Virus record (IMG/VR): IMGVR_UViG_3300027759_000033
Coordinates: 1 to 29,963 of that record
DNA from: a virus
Direction: 5' to 3' (one strand)
DNA length: 29,963 nucleotides
Positions 15,194 to 23,354 of this stretch are shown here, piece by piece. Positions within the stretch are counted from its first letter, which is position 1. Each line of letters opens with the position of its first letter. A program made the position numbers and the translations under genes. The notes under the pieces are model-generated. The model made no database searches. It saw only the letters and a program-made list of their open reading frames with translations, and was not told the origin of the DNA.

Positions 15194-15960
15194 TACTTGC
15201 CCCGCAATACATACAGAAGCTGGCTTGCCAGTTCTTTTACGTGCTTTGGTTGTTCCATTGCAGCAGGCATTGATTCTGTCATCATGTCCATTTCGGCAGG
15301 CTCTGGCAGTTCTGCAAGCTCTGGTGTTGGTGTCTGAATTGCTCGTAACATCCAACGTAATTTCTGGTGATAGCCTAAGCGGTCTTGCAGAAAGTTTTGT
15401 ACACCATATTCAGCTGCAATGCCTGCAAAGTAGATTCCGCCTTGCAGCAAATCACACATGCGCATGTTATCAAGCGTAATGCTTGCAAGCAGGGCAGGTA
15501 GTGGTGCTTCCTCGGTCAGCATGTCGGCTGGCTGGTATGCAATTGCCTGGTAAATAGTGGCAGGTGCCTTAAATCCCAAAGCTCGCAAATACTCGGCTGT
15601 AGGGTCAATTGCCTCTTCGAGCGCTTCGTACATATCATGAAAAAATGCATGATATTGCGGAAAGTCTTCACCTTCCAGATTCCAATGTGCTGCGTGTGAT
15701 TTGTATTTGAGGCAAATGGTTTCACCGAGGATTTCGCGCAATTGCCCTGGCAGGTCTGCAGCCTTTGCACTGCGTACCGCGTCGGTTTCTGCTACTCGGC
15801 TGTTTACGTCTTCCATGTCTGTCATATCGTCACCCAAATCAGCAAACATGCTCTTCATTGCCTCGGCATGTGCTGCCGTTGCCTGGGCATGCATCATTAC
15901 TGCCTGCCGTGCTGCTTTAATCATTACCATGTCACTTGCACTGTGTCGGCTTCCTGCCAT
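15193..15960 (-). CDS. Dps-like ferritin within the head module
   Basis: A 255-aa protein. Residues 70-215 are a Dps/ferritin-like four-helix bundle. The ferroxidase ligands follow the canonical spacing: H92 (AHWN), H104, D119 and E123, the same +12, +15, +4 spacing as bacterial Dps. There is an N-terminal helical extension of about 70 residues and an acidic Pro/Met-rich C-terminal tail. The Dps family binds DNA and oxidises ferrous iron, protecting DNA from damage. Here it is coupled to the prohead protease gene, so it may be packaged or sit on the capsid. RBS GAGGTG lies 5 nt upstream. Confidence 0.85.
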   Translation of the reverse strand: MAGSRHSASDMVMIKAARQAVMMHAQATAAHAEAMKSMFADLGDDMTDMEDVNSRVAETDAVRSAKAADLPGQLREILGETICLKYKSHAAHWNLEGEDFPQYHAFFHDMYEALEEAIDPTAEYLRALGFKAPATIYQAIAYQPADMLTEEAPLPALLASITLDNMRMCDLLQGGIYFAGIAAEYGVQNFLQDRLGYHQKLRWMLRAIQTPTPELAELPEPAEMDMMTESMPAAMEQPKHVKELASQLLYVLRGK

Positions 15961-16003
15961 GATTGCACCTCATTACTAATTACTGTGATAATACCAAATG
16001 CCG

Positions 16004-16474
16004 CTATTTAAACGCGTTTTGGATTGCATCGCGAATTACCTTATCAATAACACCAGATGCCAGCATTTCGGTTGCTACATCGCTGCCCTTTTTCCATCTG
16101 CCCTGATGTATTTGGCTTTGCTTATCGCCTACTACAAATTGCGAATAGCTTGCCGTATTGATGATTGATACATCACCTATTTGCTCTTTCATAATTACAT
16201 AGCTGTTATTCATTCGCTGGCTGGTTTGCCAGGGCAGCCCGTTGCCCCTGCCGCGTACGTACTTTTTCATCTTGCCTATTGCAAACATGGTTTTTACAAA
16301 CCGTTCTTGCTTTGCACTAACCCACTGCATCGAGCCTGGGTTAGGTGCCGGCGGCTTATCTTTGTTCAGCTTGTTTTTGGCAATGTCTGCTATTACCGCA
16401 ATGGCTGCCGCCTGGGCTGCTTTCACCTTTTCGGTTAAATGCAGGGCTGCGTTCTCTACGATTATTTTTGTCAT
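16004..16474 (-). CDS. HK97 gp10-like head-tail/neck protein
   Basis: A 156-aa basic protein. The N-terminal helix (HLTEKVKAAQAAAIAVIADIAKNKL) and the C-terminal part (SYSQFVVGDKQSQIHQGRWKKGSDVATEMLA) resemble phage morphogenesis proteins of the HK97 gp10 / tail-completion group, in which a short xxxHQGRxW segment is common. It lies between the portal-MuF gene and the Dps-like gene and overlaps the preceding stop as ATGA. The call is moderate: position is earlier than usual for gp10. Confidence 0.55.
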   Translation of the reverse strand: MTKIIVENAALHLTEKVKAAQAAAIAVIADIAKNKLNKDKPPAPNPGSMQWVSAKQERFVKTMFAIGKMKKYVRGRGNGLPWQTSQRMNNSYVIMKEQIGDVSIINTASYSQFVVGDKQSQIHQGRWKKGSDVATEMLASGVIDKVIRDAIQNAFK

Positions 16475-16698
16475 ACGTCTAACGTGCCTTCTGGGTAAAC
16501 GTCTGGCACGTATTCTTCTATTTCGATTGCATACAACGTTGCATCCTGTACTAACATGTTGTACCTATTGCTGCCCAGCTTAGCGCTGAATGACAGTAAT
16601 TTTTTGATGTATTCTATGAGGCGTTTATCACCATCAAATTGCCCTGTAGCATCATTCCAAACAGCCTTATAGTTATCTTTTGTAACAATCAATTTCAT
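16471..16698 (-). CDS. Small hypothetical protein after the portal-MuF fusion
   Basis: A 75-aa protein of unknown function, ending in acidic residues. It is coupled (ATGA) to the portal-MuF-metallopeptidase gene. In polymorphic MuF toxins an immunity gene often follows the toxin domain. Position alone makes this a candidate partner for the metallopeptidase domain, but nothing in its sequence proves it. Confidence 0.6.
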   Translation of the reverse strand: MKLIVTKDNYKAVWNDATGQFDGDKRLIEYIKKLLSFSAKLGSNRYNMLVQDATLYAIEIEEYVPDVYPEGTLDV

Positions 16699-19600
16699 CT
16701 GCCGCCATCCTTTACGATTTGTGCAAATAACTTTAATAATCCCGTATCCTTTGCAGTAGGCTTGCGCGAAATGTCATCAATAGCCGTGGTTAGCACTTCA
16801 GACCATCGGTTGCTACCGTGGTTAACATATACACGGAATGTATATGCACTGTCGGTAGCATCGAGGTATGTATCACCTGAAACCCCGTACCCTTGCGAGA
16901 ATAGCGTTACAGGTTTATCATTTGCCGTTCTTGCATCACCAAATGTATTGGTAGCTTGTTCCCCGTAATATTGCTGTTGTTGCAAACTATGCATAGTTTC
17001 ATGTACTAACGTGCTTGCCGTTGTGTTTGGATTTACGGTTAGTACGTTGCGTAGATATCTGCCGCCTACTTTATTTAATCTTCCCATGCTGCCTTCTTGA
17101 ATATCTAAACGCCCCGAGGCATTCAAATTAATTTCAATAGGTTTACCAATATCAGGTGCAATGCCTACTGATAACTGTATCAATTCATTTATACGGTGCT
17201 GTTGTGCTGGTTTTAATTTGGTGCCGACAAAATTCACTGTTGCAGTTTGTGGTGTTGGATGCTGCATATCTTGTAAGATTTGACGGTATACAACCTCTTC
17301 ACGTTTAAATACAGCATTCTGCAATAACTTGTATTCATCTTGTATTACCAATGCATCTGCTACTGCTTTTTGATGTTCAGGAGAATTGTATCCATAAGTT
17401 TTGATTGCAAAATTAATGTCATTCTTGAGCTGTTGCAAACCGCCCTTTTCCCAAAAATCTGCTGATTTTCTCGAATCAGCCGCCAAATCAGCAGGTACCG
17501 AGTCAATAATGTGCTGTGCAATCTCGGCAGCATCACGCTGCAATAGTGGCACCTCGGCAGGTGTTGGTGCTGGCTGTGCAATCTGTAGCGCTTCGTCTGT
17601 TGTCATTTCTTCGGCAGGCATTTCGGCTGGCTGCGTGATGCTGTCTACATATTCGAGCCCTGTATCACAGCGGCAGTTCACATGAGCGGGTGCACCTTGC
17701 GTTATATCTTGTTCACCGCTGTATACTGCCTGCCATTCTTCTTCTGGCAGCCCGTCAAGCTCTCGGCACATCTGGCATACAATCCTGTCTTTTTCGGTGT
17801 TCCAATACCGCGTAACAGAAATGCCGTTTGCGCGTGCCAGGTCGCGCACCTGCAATGTTTGCTGTGATGCCGCGCGCGTCGGCTCGGTAAACGCAATACG
17901 GCTTGCACGTAACTGCCCAAACATAGAGAGCTGCTGCATAATGTCGGCTTGTGTGGTGCCTGGGCTTACCATCGTATTTGCTATTACTTTGTCTACATAG
18001 CTTTTTTCGGTTGTGCTCAAATCTTGCAGGAACGGATTCCAGTATTTATCTAAATACGTTGCCCCGTGTGCTTTAATGCCTTGCTCAATAAGCGCCGCGC
18101 TTTGGTCATCAGCCATGCCGCGTATAGGCTGCACACGCTCGGCACCAGCGTTTAAAACGGCAGTAGCTACTGATTTGTCAAGCACGTTGCGCAAATCAGT
18201 ATCTATGCCGCTGTAATCACCGGTTGCAATTTTCTGGCTTACATCTTCGTTGCGCTTTTCAAGCTTTTTAACGATAGCCTTGTACACCTTTTGCTCGCCG
18301 TCTGTCATATCAGCAAACGTCAGTTTTACGGCTGCAAAGATTTCTGCTATCTCATATTTTTTTTTTACGCTGGCTAGCTCGGTATCAAGATAGTCAAGCA
18401 TGTATTGTGGCAGTACATCGCTGCTAAATTTCACGGCAGCCGGTTTGCCTGGCTTGTGCCGCGCAAGTGTTTTGGATTCGTACCGCTCGAGCTCGGCAGC
18501 GCGCTTGCCTGCCATGTCTTGCATACCCAGCCGCTCATCAGGCATTGCACCTTGTGTGTTTACTGGCTTGCCCGTGTCTACGTTTACGCCGCCGTCGTTA
18601 TCGATTTGCACAGGTGCTGGCAAACCTAATGCCTCTTCGATGTTGCTATAGCCCAGCTGTTTCATTGCTGCAGATAATGGCAAGCCCGCTTGCACGAGTA
18701 GTACTAAACTATTCGCGCGTGCTGCTTCGTCTACTTGGAACACGTCTAGTTTTTCAGGCAAAAACTTAAACTGATATTTTAAATTGCGAAATAATTGCTC
18801 ATTCAACACGCGTTCGTAAAATGCCAGCCTGGGTACAATTGTTTCGCGCCAAAATGATTGCCTATCGCTGTTTGCTGTTGCATAGTTTGCCGCGCTTGCC
18901 TCAATCATGGTACGAGGTACACCAAACGTGCTAACAATGTTCATTACCGCGCGCTCTTGAATTGGTACCATGTCCATCTGGTCTAATGGAAATGTCACAA
19001 TCTGGGCTTTTACATCACCGCGAAAAAAGAACGTTTTAAACGCGTTTGATACGTTTTCTACGTAGCGCGTCCAATGTGATTTCATACGCTCTAATTCAGG
19101 AGGCGTGATGCTTTTGTCAAGGCTCAACACCAATGCAGGCTGTGCACCGTGTTCAAAGAATGCCGAGGCAAACCGCTCTAAGTAATACGCAAGCTGGGCG
19201 CTTTGCAGTGCAACACGTGCTGGGCTTACCTCTTCGTTAATATCGTTTTTAATGCTCGGCTCGTGAAAATACACAATGTCTGCAGCTGTCCAGGTAGCAT
19301 GCACTTGCCCGTTAATTTTTTGCGTAAACTTTAGCCCTGTAAGGTAATCGGCACCTGTCATAATTTCAGGGTGAAATGTAACCTCAATAGAACGCGGGTT
19401 AATAAATTGAAAACCGTACAATACCCGCCCGCGATAAAGCCGTAGCCAGAACGCGCGCCCTACAAGCATTAGCGCTCGTTCTGTTTGCTGTATAAGGTTT
19501 TCAAGAGGCGTCGTAAATGGATATTCAACAGGCAAGCCAGCCCGCAATAATTCAAACGGTACGGTACCGAGAGCATCGGCGCGCAAGTTAATTGCACGGT

Positions 19601-19706
19601 AGTACATTGGTACCTTTTCGTATGCATCAAGCGTGCCGTATAATTCGCCTGCTTTTTTGGCAATGCTATACCAGCCTGGTATTGCTTCGATTGCTTTATA
19701 TTCCAT
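16695..19706 (-). CDS. Portal - MuF - zincin metallopeptidase fusion
   Basis: A 1003-aa protein with three modules. Residues 1 to about 400 are an HK97/SPP1-type portal (GWYSIAKKAGELYGTLDAYEKVPMYYRAINL..., VGRAFWLRLYRGRVLYGF, TFGVPRTMIEAS). Residues about 560-690 are a MuF/SPP1 gp7 minor head domain with VCQMC and AHVNCRC (about 675). The C-terminal about 140 residues carry HETMH at 902-906, a zincin HExxH motif, with E970 (SEVLTTAID) as a possible third ligand. Portals form the DNA channel; MuF proteins enter the head and can be injected. The start at 19706 is preceded by AGAGG. An A10 tract at codons 447-450 lies between portal and MuF. Confidence 0.85.
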   Translation of the reverse strand: MEYKAIEAIPGWYSIAKKAGELYGTLDAYEKVPMYYRAINLRADALGTVPFELLRAGLPVEYPFTTPLENLIQQTERALMLVGRAFWLRLYRGRVLYGFQFINPRSIEVTFHPEIMTGADYLTGLKFTQKINGQVHATWTAADIVYFHEPSIKNDINEEVSPARVALQSAQLAYYLERFASAFFEHGAQPALVLSLDKSITPPELERMKSHWTRYVENVSNAFKTFFFRGDVKAQIVTFPLDQMDMVPIQERAVMNIVSTFGVPRTMIEASAANYATANSDRQSFWRETIVPRLAFYERVLNEQLFRNLKYQFKFLPEKLDVFQVDEAARANSLVLLVQAGLPLSAAMKQLGYSNIEEALGLPAPVQIDNDGGVNVDTGKPVNTQGAMPDERLGMQDMAGKRAAELERYESKTLARHKPGKPAAVKFSSDVLPQYMLDYLDTELASVKKKYEIAEIFAAVKLTFADMTDGEQKVYKAIVKKLEKRNEDVSQKIATGDYSGIDTDLRNVLDKSVATAVLNAGAERVQPIRGMADDQSAALIEQGIKAHGATYLDKYWNPFLQDLSTTEKSYVDKVIANTMVSPGTTQADIMQQLSMFGQLRASRIAFTEPTRAASQQTLQVRDLARANGISVTRYWNTEKDRIVCQMCRELDGLPEEEWQAVYSGEQDITQGAPAHVNCRCDTGLEYVDSITQPAEMPAEEMTTDEALQIAQPAPTPAEVPLLQRDAAEIAQHIIDSVPADLAADSRKSADFWEKGGLQQLKNDINFAIKTYGYNSPEHQKAVADALVIQDEYKLLQNAVFKREEVVYRQILQDMQHPTPQTATVNFVGTKLKPAQQHRINELIQLSVGIAPDIGKPIEINLNASGRLDIQEGSMGRLNKVGGRYLRNVLTVNPNTTASTLVHETMHSLQQQQYYGEQATNTFGDARTANDKPVTLFSQGYGVSGDTYLDATDSAYTFRVYVNHGSNRWSEVLTTAIDDISRKPTAKDTGLLKLFAQIVKDGGR
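18357..18366 (-). other. A10 slippery tract inside the portal-MuF gene
   Basis: Ten consecutive A on the coding strand at codons 447-450 (VKKKYE). One extra A gives TGA two codons later, and one fewer gives TAG after three codons. Either slip would therefore yield a portal-only protein of about 451-453 residues, a normal portal length. Confidence 0.6.
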
Positions 19707-19730
19707 AGCCTCGGTACCTCTTACTACGTG

Positions 19731-20936
19731 TTATATGAAATCGTACAATACTTGCCCGCTTGCAAGCATTTCTACAGCACCTGAAACCGCGTCTACCATG
19801 TCGTCATGTTGCCCGTGTGGAAATGCTAGGCACTCATCAATAAACTGTGCTGTCCAATCCCCGCGAACAATTCGCAACATGCCTTGCTCGGCTCTTACTG
19901 CCCAGGGCATAGCCCGCTGCATTTTGTCACGTGTTACCACATAACCTTGTAACGATACGTTTACCAGTTCAGGCATTCGGCGTATGTCTTGCAGCGCGCC
20001 TAAGCCTGCTTGCGCTTGCTCTATCCCTTGCATAGTATCGTATTGCTCATTTTTCATCGTGTCTACCATGATTTTGCGTACGTCTGGAAATTCTGCTTTT
20101 ATCCTGATTCCGTCTGCTATGTATAGGTTGCCTTGCTCATCGAGTGCACAGCGTACGCTCGCTGTATAGTCTGCTGTTTCTCGTATGCTTGTGGCAGTAT
20201 CCCAATACCGAAACCATGATAAACCATCAGGCGCTCGGTCAACAATAGTAAACCACTGCCGCCGAAATAGAGCGCCTGCCATGTCGACAAATTCGCCTTC
20301 TACTTCCTGCCGAAATTGTTCGCTGGTGTAGGATTTTTTGAGCGTTTCAAGAAACGAGCCGGGTAGAAAAACATTATCAGCCGTTTTACTGTGTATGATT
20401 TGATAATCTGCATCGCCTGATGTCCATAACTCGTATATCCAATCACGCCCGCGCGGTGTTGTGGTAACCCATGCCCTGGCAGGCTCTTCACGTAACGTTG
20501 CAATAGCAATAGTCCAGGTGTTAATTGGTACTAATGCTGCTTCGTCTACCCATAGCCAGCTTAGGTTAGCACCGCGTAGCCGTTCTGGGTTTTCTGCCGA
20601 GCGTAGCAAAATAGTACGATTGCCATGCAGCCTGATTGTGCCTGTACTGATATTTTCTTGTACCAGTATTTTTGCCTTGCGCGCAATGTCTAAAAGCATC
20701 TTGCGCGCGCCGTCTCGTAACATGGCATTTGTAGGCGCAATAATCATGCCTGTACTGCCTGCCGGTTGCCGTAGGCACTCGATTACACCAGCCCGCGTTT
20801 TGCCGCTGCCGCGCCCGCCGATAAACGCGCGAAATCGTGCATTACTCTGGAAAAATCTTAGTTGTGGCTCGGTCGATTGCGTCTGCTTCAATAAACGCAC
20901 TGGGTTGCTGTTCTGCGAATCTGTGTACTGGCTCAT
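19731..20936 (-). CDS. terL: Terminase large subunit
   Basis: A 401-aa packaging motor. Walker A is GGRGSGKT (40-47) and Walker B is LSWLWVDEAA with D131/E132; a TTTPRG coupling motif lies at 158-163. The RNase H-like nuclease has D246 (YWDTA), E306 and the HDDMVDA motif (D378, D379, D382). It cuts and pumps phage DNA into proheads. The start at 20936 has GGA 8 nt upstream and overlaps TerS by 95 nt, unusually long for this genome. The length is close to the short end for the family. Confidence 0.95.
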   Translation of the reverse strand: MSQYTDSQNSNPVRLLKQTQSTEPQLRFFQSNARFRAFIGGRGSGKTRAGVIECLRQPAGSTGMIIAPTNAMLRDGARKMLLDIARKAKILVQENISTGTIRLHGNRTILLRSAENPERLRGANLSWLWVDEAALVPINTWTIAIATLREEPARAWVTTTPRGRDWIYELWTSGDADYQIIHSKTADNVFLPGSFLETLKKSYTSEQFRQEVEGEFVDMAGALFRRQWFTIVDRAPDGLSWFRYWDTATSIRETADYTASVRCALDEQGNLYIADGIRIKAEFPDVRKIMVDTMKNEQYDTMQGIEQAQAGLGALQDIRRMPELVNVSLQGYVVTRDKMQRAMPWAVRAEQGMLRIVRGDWTAQFIDECLAFPHGQHDDMVDAVSGAVEMLASGQVLYDFI

Positions 20937-21477
20937 TGCCTATTTCCACAATAAAATCATTAGCCTGTTGGTTTGCGGGTGCTTCGTATTTTTCACGATA
21001 CTTTTCAGGCTTCAAACCCTTAAGCAAAAACATTGCAAGCAAATCCGATTTGCGCGCGCGTTCTGCAACATCCATTTCGAGCCGCTCGGCTGCCTCATCT
21101 ATTGCCTCGTGCCATTGCTCGCGAACGTCTGGGCGCTCGTTGTATGCCTTGCGTGCTGTCTTACGATTAATCCCTACATACTCGGCTGCCGCTGTCACAT
21201 TGCCCCAAAGGCTCAAATGCTTGATAAATACAGGTAGCCAGGCTTCAACGTCTAAATTTGTTGTGCGTGCCTCGCGCCCGTCGCTGTATTTTAAAATAAT
21301 CGTATCTGGTCGAACATATGCTTCGCTTGGTCGTGGCTTTACTTTGGGTGCATGCATTGGAGGTCTGCCGCGCGGTCGTGCCTGCCGCATCGGCATTTCA
21401 GGTTTTGTTTTTGGGCGCCCTGGCTTGCGCTTTACTTTACCGTGTAACGGTAGCATGTCTTCTGGCAGTTCACTCAT
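20842..21477 (-). CDS. terS: Terminase small subunit with AT-hooks
   Basis: A 211-aa DNA-binding packaging protein. The N-terminal 55 residues are basic and contain two AT-hook motifs, KPGRPK (18-23) and RPRGRPP (34-40). A HTH region follows (WGNVTAAAEYVGINRKTARKAYNERPDVREQWHEA) and then the typical LLKGLKPEKYREKY segment. Its last 31 codons overlap the start of TerL. AT-hooks bind AT-rich minor grooves and may replace or assist the usual HTH in choosing the packaging site. Confidence 0.85.
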   Translation of the reverse strand: MSELPEDMLPLHGKVKRKPGRPKTKPEMPMRQARPRGRPPMHAPKVKPRPSEAYVRPDTIILKYSDGREARTTNLDVEAWLPVFIKHLSLWGNVTAAAEYVGINRKTARKAYNERPDVREQWHEAIDEAAERLEMDVAERARKSDLLAMFLLKGLKPEKYREKYEAPANQQANDFIVEIGNEPVHRFAEQQPSAFIEADAIDRATTKIFPE

Positions 21478-21482
21478 AATAA

Positions 21483-21665
21483 TTACTCAATTGTTGAAAC
21501 GGTAATGATACGCAAGGCAGCATTAGCCAGGGCAGTAAGCATGAGCAATGGCTGTGCATATGCTGCCCAGCTTGCATCATTTGAAAGAATCATAGCGCCC
21601 GTGGCAATTGCCGTGATGATGTTTAGCCAAATTGTTTTTGATTTGTACCATGGTTTTGTGTTCAT
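21483..21665 (-). CDS. Holin
   Basis: A 60-aa membrane protein beginning MNTKPWYKSKTIWLNIITAI, the hallmark of a small phage holin family (W-x-S-K-T-x-W-x-N), with two membrane helices (about 11-28 and 35-55). It forms the pore or lesion that lets the endolysin reach peptidoglycan. It is coupled (ATGA) to the XhlA-like gene and next to the amidase gene. Confidence 0.8.
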   Translation of the reverse strand: MNTKPWYKSKTIWLNIITAIATGAMILSNDASWAAYAQPLLMLTALANAALRIITVSTIE

Positions 21666-21910
21666 TGTCCTACTATCCTATTCACTAGCCACATAATAAC
21701 GCTAATTAAACTTGCAACAGCTGCAACGCCGCCCCAAATCTTGCTTATTGATTGTTCAAGCTCTGCCAGCCTGCCCGCAAGCTCTTTTACCTCGGCTCTC
21801 ATTTCTATTTCGTTTGCTTTGATTGCCGTTTCATTAGCTCGGCTTAAACGTAATAGGTTATCTATTTTTTCTTCGAGCCGTGCTAGCTTTACTTCTATAG
21901 TGTCTGTCAT
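21662..21910 (-). CDS. XhlA-like lysis accessory protein
   Basis: An 82-aa protein with a long coiled coil (residues 5-55, heptads of Leu/Ile with many Glu/Lys) followed by one C-terminal membrane helix (GGVAAVASLISVIMWLVNRI). This is the layout of hemolysin XhlA and related proteins that work with holins in PBSX-type lysis cassettes. It lies between the amidase and the holin and is coupled to both by ATGA overlaps. Confidence 0.78.
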   Translation of the reverse strand: MTDTIEVKLARLEEKIDNLLRLSRANETAIKANEIEMRAEVKELAGRLAELEQSISKIWGGVAAVASLISVIMWLVNRIVGQ

Positions 21911-22401
21911 TCGTTCACCACATGTTTTGCTAATAGCTCATAGAATGCTTGCCATGGAAAGTTGTACGGGTCGTACTTGCCTTTGGTATCGATGCCAGCG
22001 TGTGATGTAATCATCTGAATAGGATATGCAGCCAGCCAGCGTGCAACAATACCTGCAACGCTATCGATTTGCGCAACTGGGTATGCATCTGGCACCGTTT
22101 TGCTGCCTGTGTTGCTAATCTCAATACCGAGCGCTGCAGCGTTTGGGCTGCCGAGGCTGCCTACCAGGCTATTTCCTACATGGTAGGCTATCACGTCATC
22201 TGGTACCATCCTGGTACGGCTTCCATCTTTTGCTACGTGGTAATGAATGCTTACGCCTGCAGGGTTGTTTTGCAGGTACGCTAATTCGCTTGCAGCGTTG
22301 CCGTTGCCTGCCGTGTGATGCAACACAATAACGGTAGGCAGTGCCTTGCGCTTGCCGCCCGTGCTTGCGGCTGGCTTCGTTTGTTCTGGGTAGGTTGTCA
22401 T
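21907..22401 (-). CDS. N-acetylmuramoyl-L-alanine amidase (endolysin)
   Basis: A 164-aa Amidase_2/PGRP-type enzyme with a single domain. Zinc ligands fit H28 (VLHHTAG), H134 (SHAGID) and D144 (KYDPYNF). The SIHYHVAKDG segment at 51-60 is typical of the family. It cleaves the bond between N-acetylmuramic acid and L-alanine at lysis. No wall-binding domain or signal peptide is seen, so it depends on the holin beside it. The start overlaps the preceding stop (TAATG). Confidence 0.9.
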   Translation of the reverse strand: MTTYPEQTKPAASTGGKRKALPTVIVLHHTAGNGNAASELAYLQNNPAGVSIHYHVAKDGSRTRMVPDDVIAYHVGNSLVGSLGSPNAAALGIEISNTGSKTVPDAYPVAQIDSVAGIVARWLAAYPIQMITSHAGIDTKGKYDPYNFPWQAFYELLAKHVVNE

Positions 22402-22739
22402 TATGGCTGCCCCTGGTATGACTCGATAATTTCGGCAGTAACAGCGCCTGATTTATTATTGATGATGAAATACAATTTACCGTTTAACAGCGTTAAATTG
22501 CCGTGGCTGTCATTGCGAAATTTGAGCAATTTCCAGGCTGCTATGTAGCTTGCTCGGCTCCACACATGTATGCCAAATTGCCCTTTTGGTACGCCCGCGC
22601 TGCTCATACTGGTTGCAAACCATTGCCCCGCTTTATCGATAAAAACAAACGTAGGCGTTGCCATGTACGTACCGCCTGGTATTTTTAAATCAAATACATT
22701 AGGCAATGGTGTTGGTGCCGTTACGGTTTCTGTTGTCAT
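22401..22739 (-). CDS. Hypothetical protein before the endolysin
   Basis: A 112-aa protein with no signal peptide. It is beta-rich with aromatic residues (GGTYMATPTFVFIDKAGQWFATSM, GIHVWSRASYIAAWKLLKF, GKLYFIINNKSG), which could be a small carbohydrate- or wall-binding fold. It has a strong RBS (AAAGGG, 6 nt). Coupled to the amidase through TAATG, it may be a lysis accessory or virion component. No family is recognised. Confidence 0.65.
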   Translation of the reverse strand: MTTETVTAPTPLPNVFDLKIPGGTYMATPTFVFIDKAGQWFATSMSSAGVPKGQFGIHVWSRASYIAAWKLLKFRNDSHGNLTLLNGKLYFIINNKSGAVTAEIIESYQGQP

Positions 22740-22776
22740 GTGCTGCCCTTTCTTTGTTGCTTAGAGTATAGCAAAA

Positions 22777-22989
22777 TCACAATTGCAACAAAGCGCGTAA
22801 CCGTTCGCGCTCGGTTTCAATTTCTGCTATTCGCGTTTCAACATTTGCCAGCCAGCTTGGATAAAAATCCGTGCTGTGTTCTGGGTTTTTCTCGTCTATC
22901 CAGGCTTTGATTTGCTGGGCTTTTGTTGACCAAAAAATCAAATCATGTTCTGCCCGTTTGAGCGCTGCATAGGTTTGTTCTTTTTTCAT
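22777..22989 (-). CDS. Small coiled-coil protein
   Basis: A 70-aa protein of unknown function, helical throughout, with a heptad-like C-terminus (VETRIAEIETERERLRALLQL). The start at 22989 is chosen over 23058 because it overlaps the TGA of the lysozyme-like gene (ATGA). It lies within the lysis-linked part of the late operon. Confidence 0.65.
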   Translation of the reverse strand: MKKEQTYAALKRAEHDLIFWSTKAQQIKAWIDEKNPEHSTDFYPSWLANVETRIAEIETERERLRALLQL

Positions 22990-23354
22990 TGCCACACTGC
23001 CTGCCCTTCGTTGTTTACTTGCAGCCACTGGCTCCAACACGCTTGTGATGATTTCCAATGTTTCCAGCCCTTGCCATTATTCCATAGCTGCCGAAATGCT
23101 CGGTATTGATTGTCTGGTGTATCAAGCTCGGCATGTGTGCTGCCTGTTAACCAAATGTACGTTGCGTCGTTAAATTGAAACAGCCCGCCGTCATTGGTTG
23201 CGCTTCGTGCCCAGCGGGTGTACGTGCCATAGTGCAAACCGTCGCCGCTTTCACAGGCAATAATTGCTGCCGCTTCTTGTGGTACCTCAAACGGTACGGT
23301 ATGGCAGGCACCGCCGCTGCATACCAGGTACCAAAATAAAATAATGCTGTTCAT
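22986..23354 (-). CDS. Lysozyme-like / Rpf-like transglycosylase
   Basis: A 122-aa secreted-looking protein. The first about 12 residues are hydrophobic (SIILFWYLVC) and look like a signal or anchor. The core (AAAIIACESGDGLHYG... NDGGLFQFNDATYIW... YRAFRQLWNNGKGWKHWKSSQACW) matches the lysozyme/transglycosylase fold of resuscitation-promoting factors, with E35 as the likely catalytic acid. It would cleave the glycan backbone. It is separate from the amidase, so the phage carries two wall enzymes. The start overlaps the preceding stop (ATGA). Confidence 0.8.
   Translation of the reverse strand: MNSIILFWYLVCSGGACHTVPFEVPQEAAAIIACESGDGLHYGTYTRWARSATNDGGLFQFNDATYIWLTGSTHAELDTPDNQYRAFRQLWNNGKGWKHWKSSQACWSQWLQVNNEGQAVWQ

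Noticed and set aside
15194-15355. 54-codon N-terminal extension of the protease-capsid frame
   Set aside because: It overlaps the Dps-like gene entirely and is Cys/Arg/Asn rich. The TAATG junction at 15193 gives a natural start.
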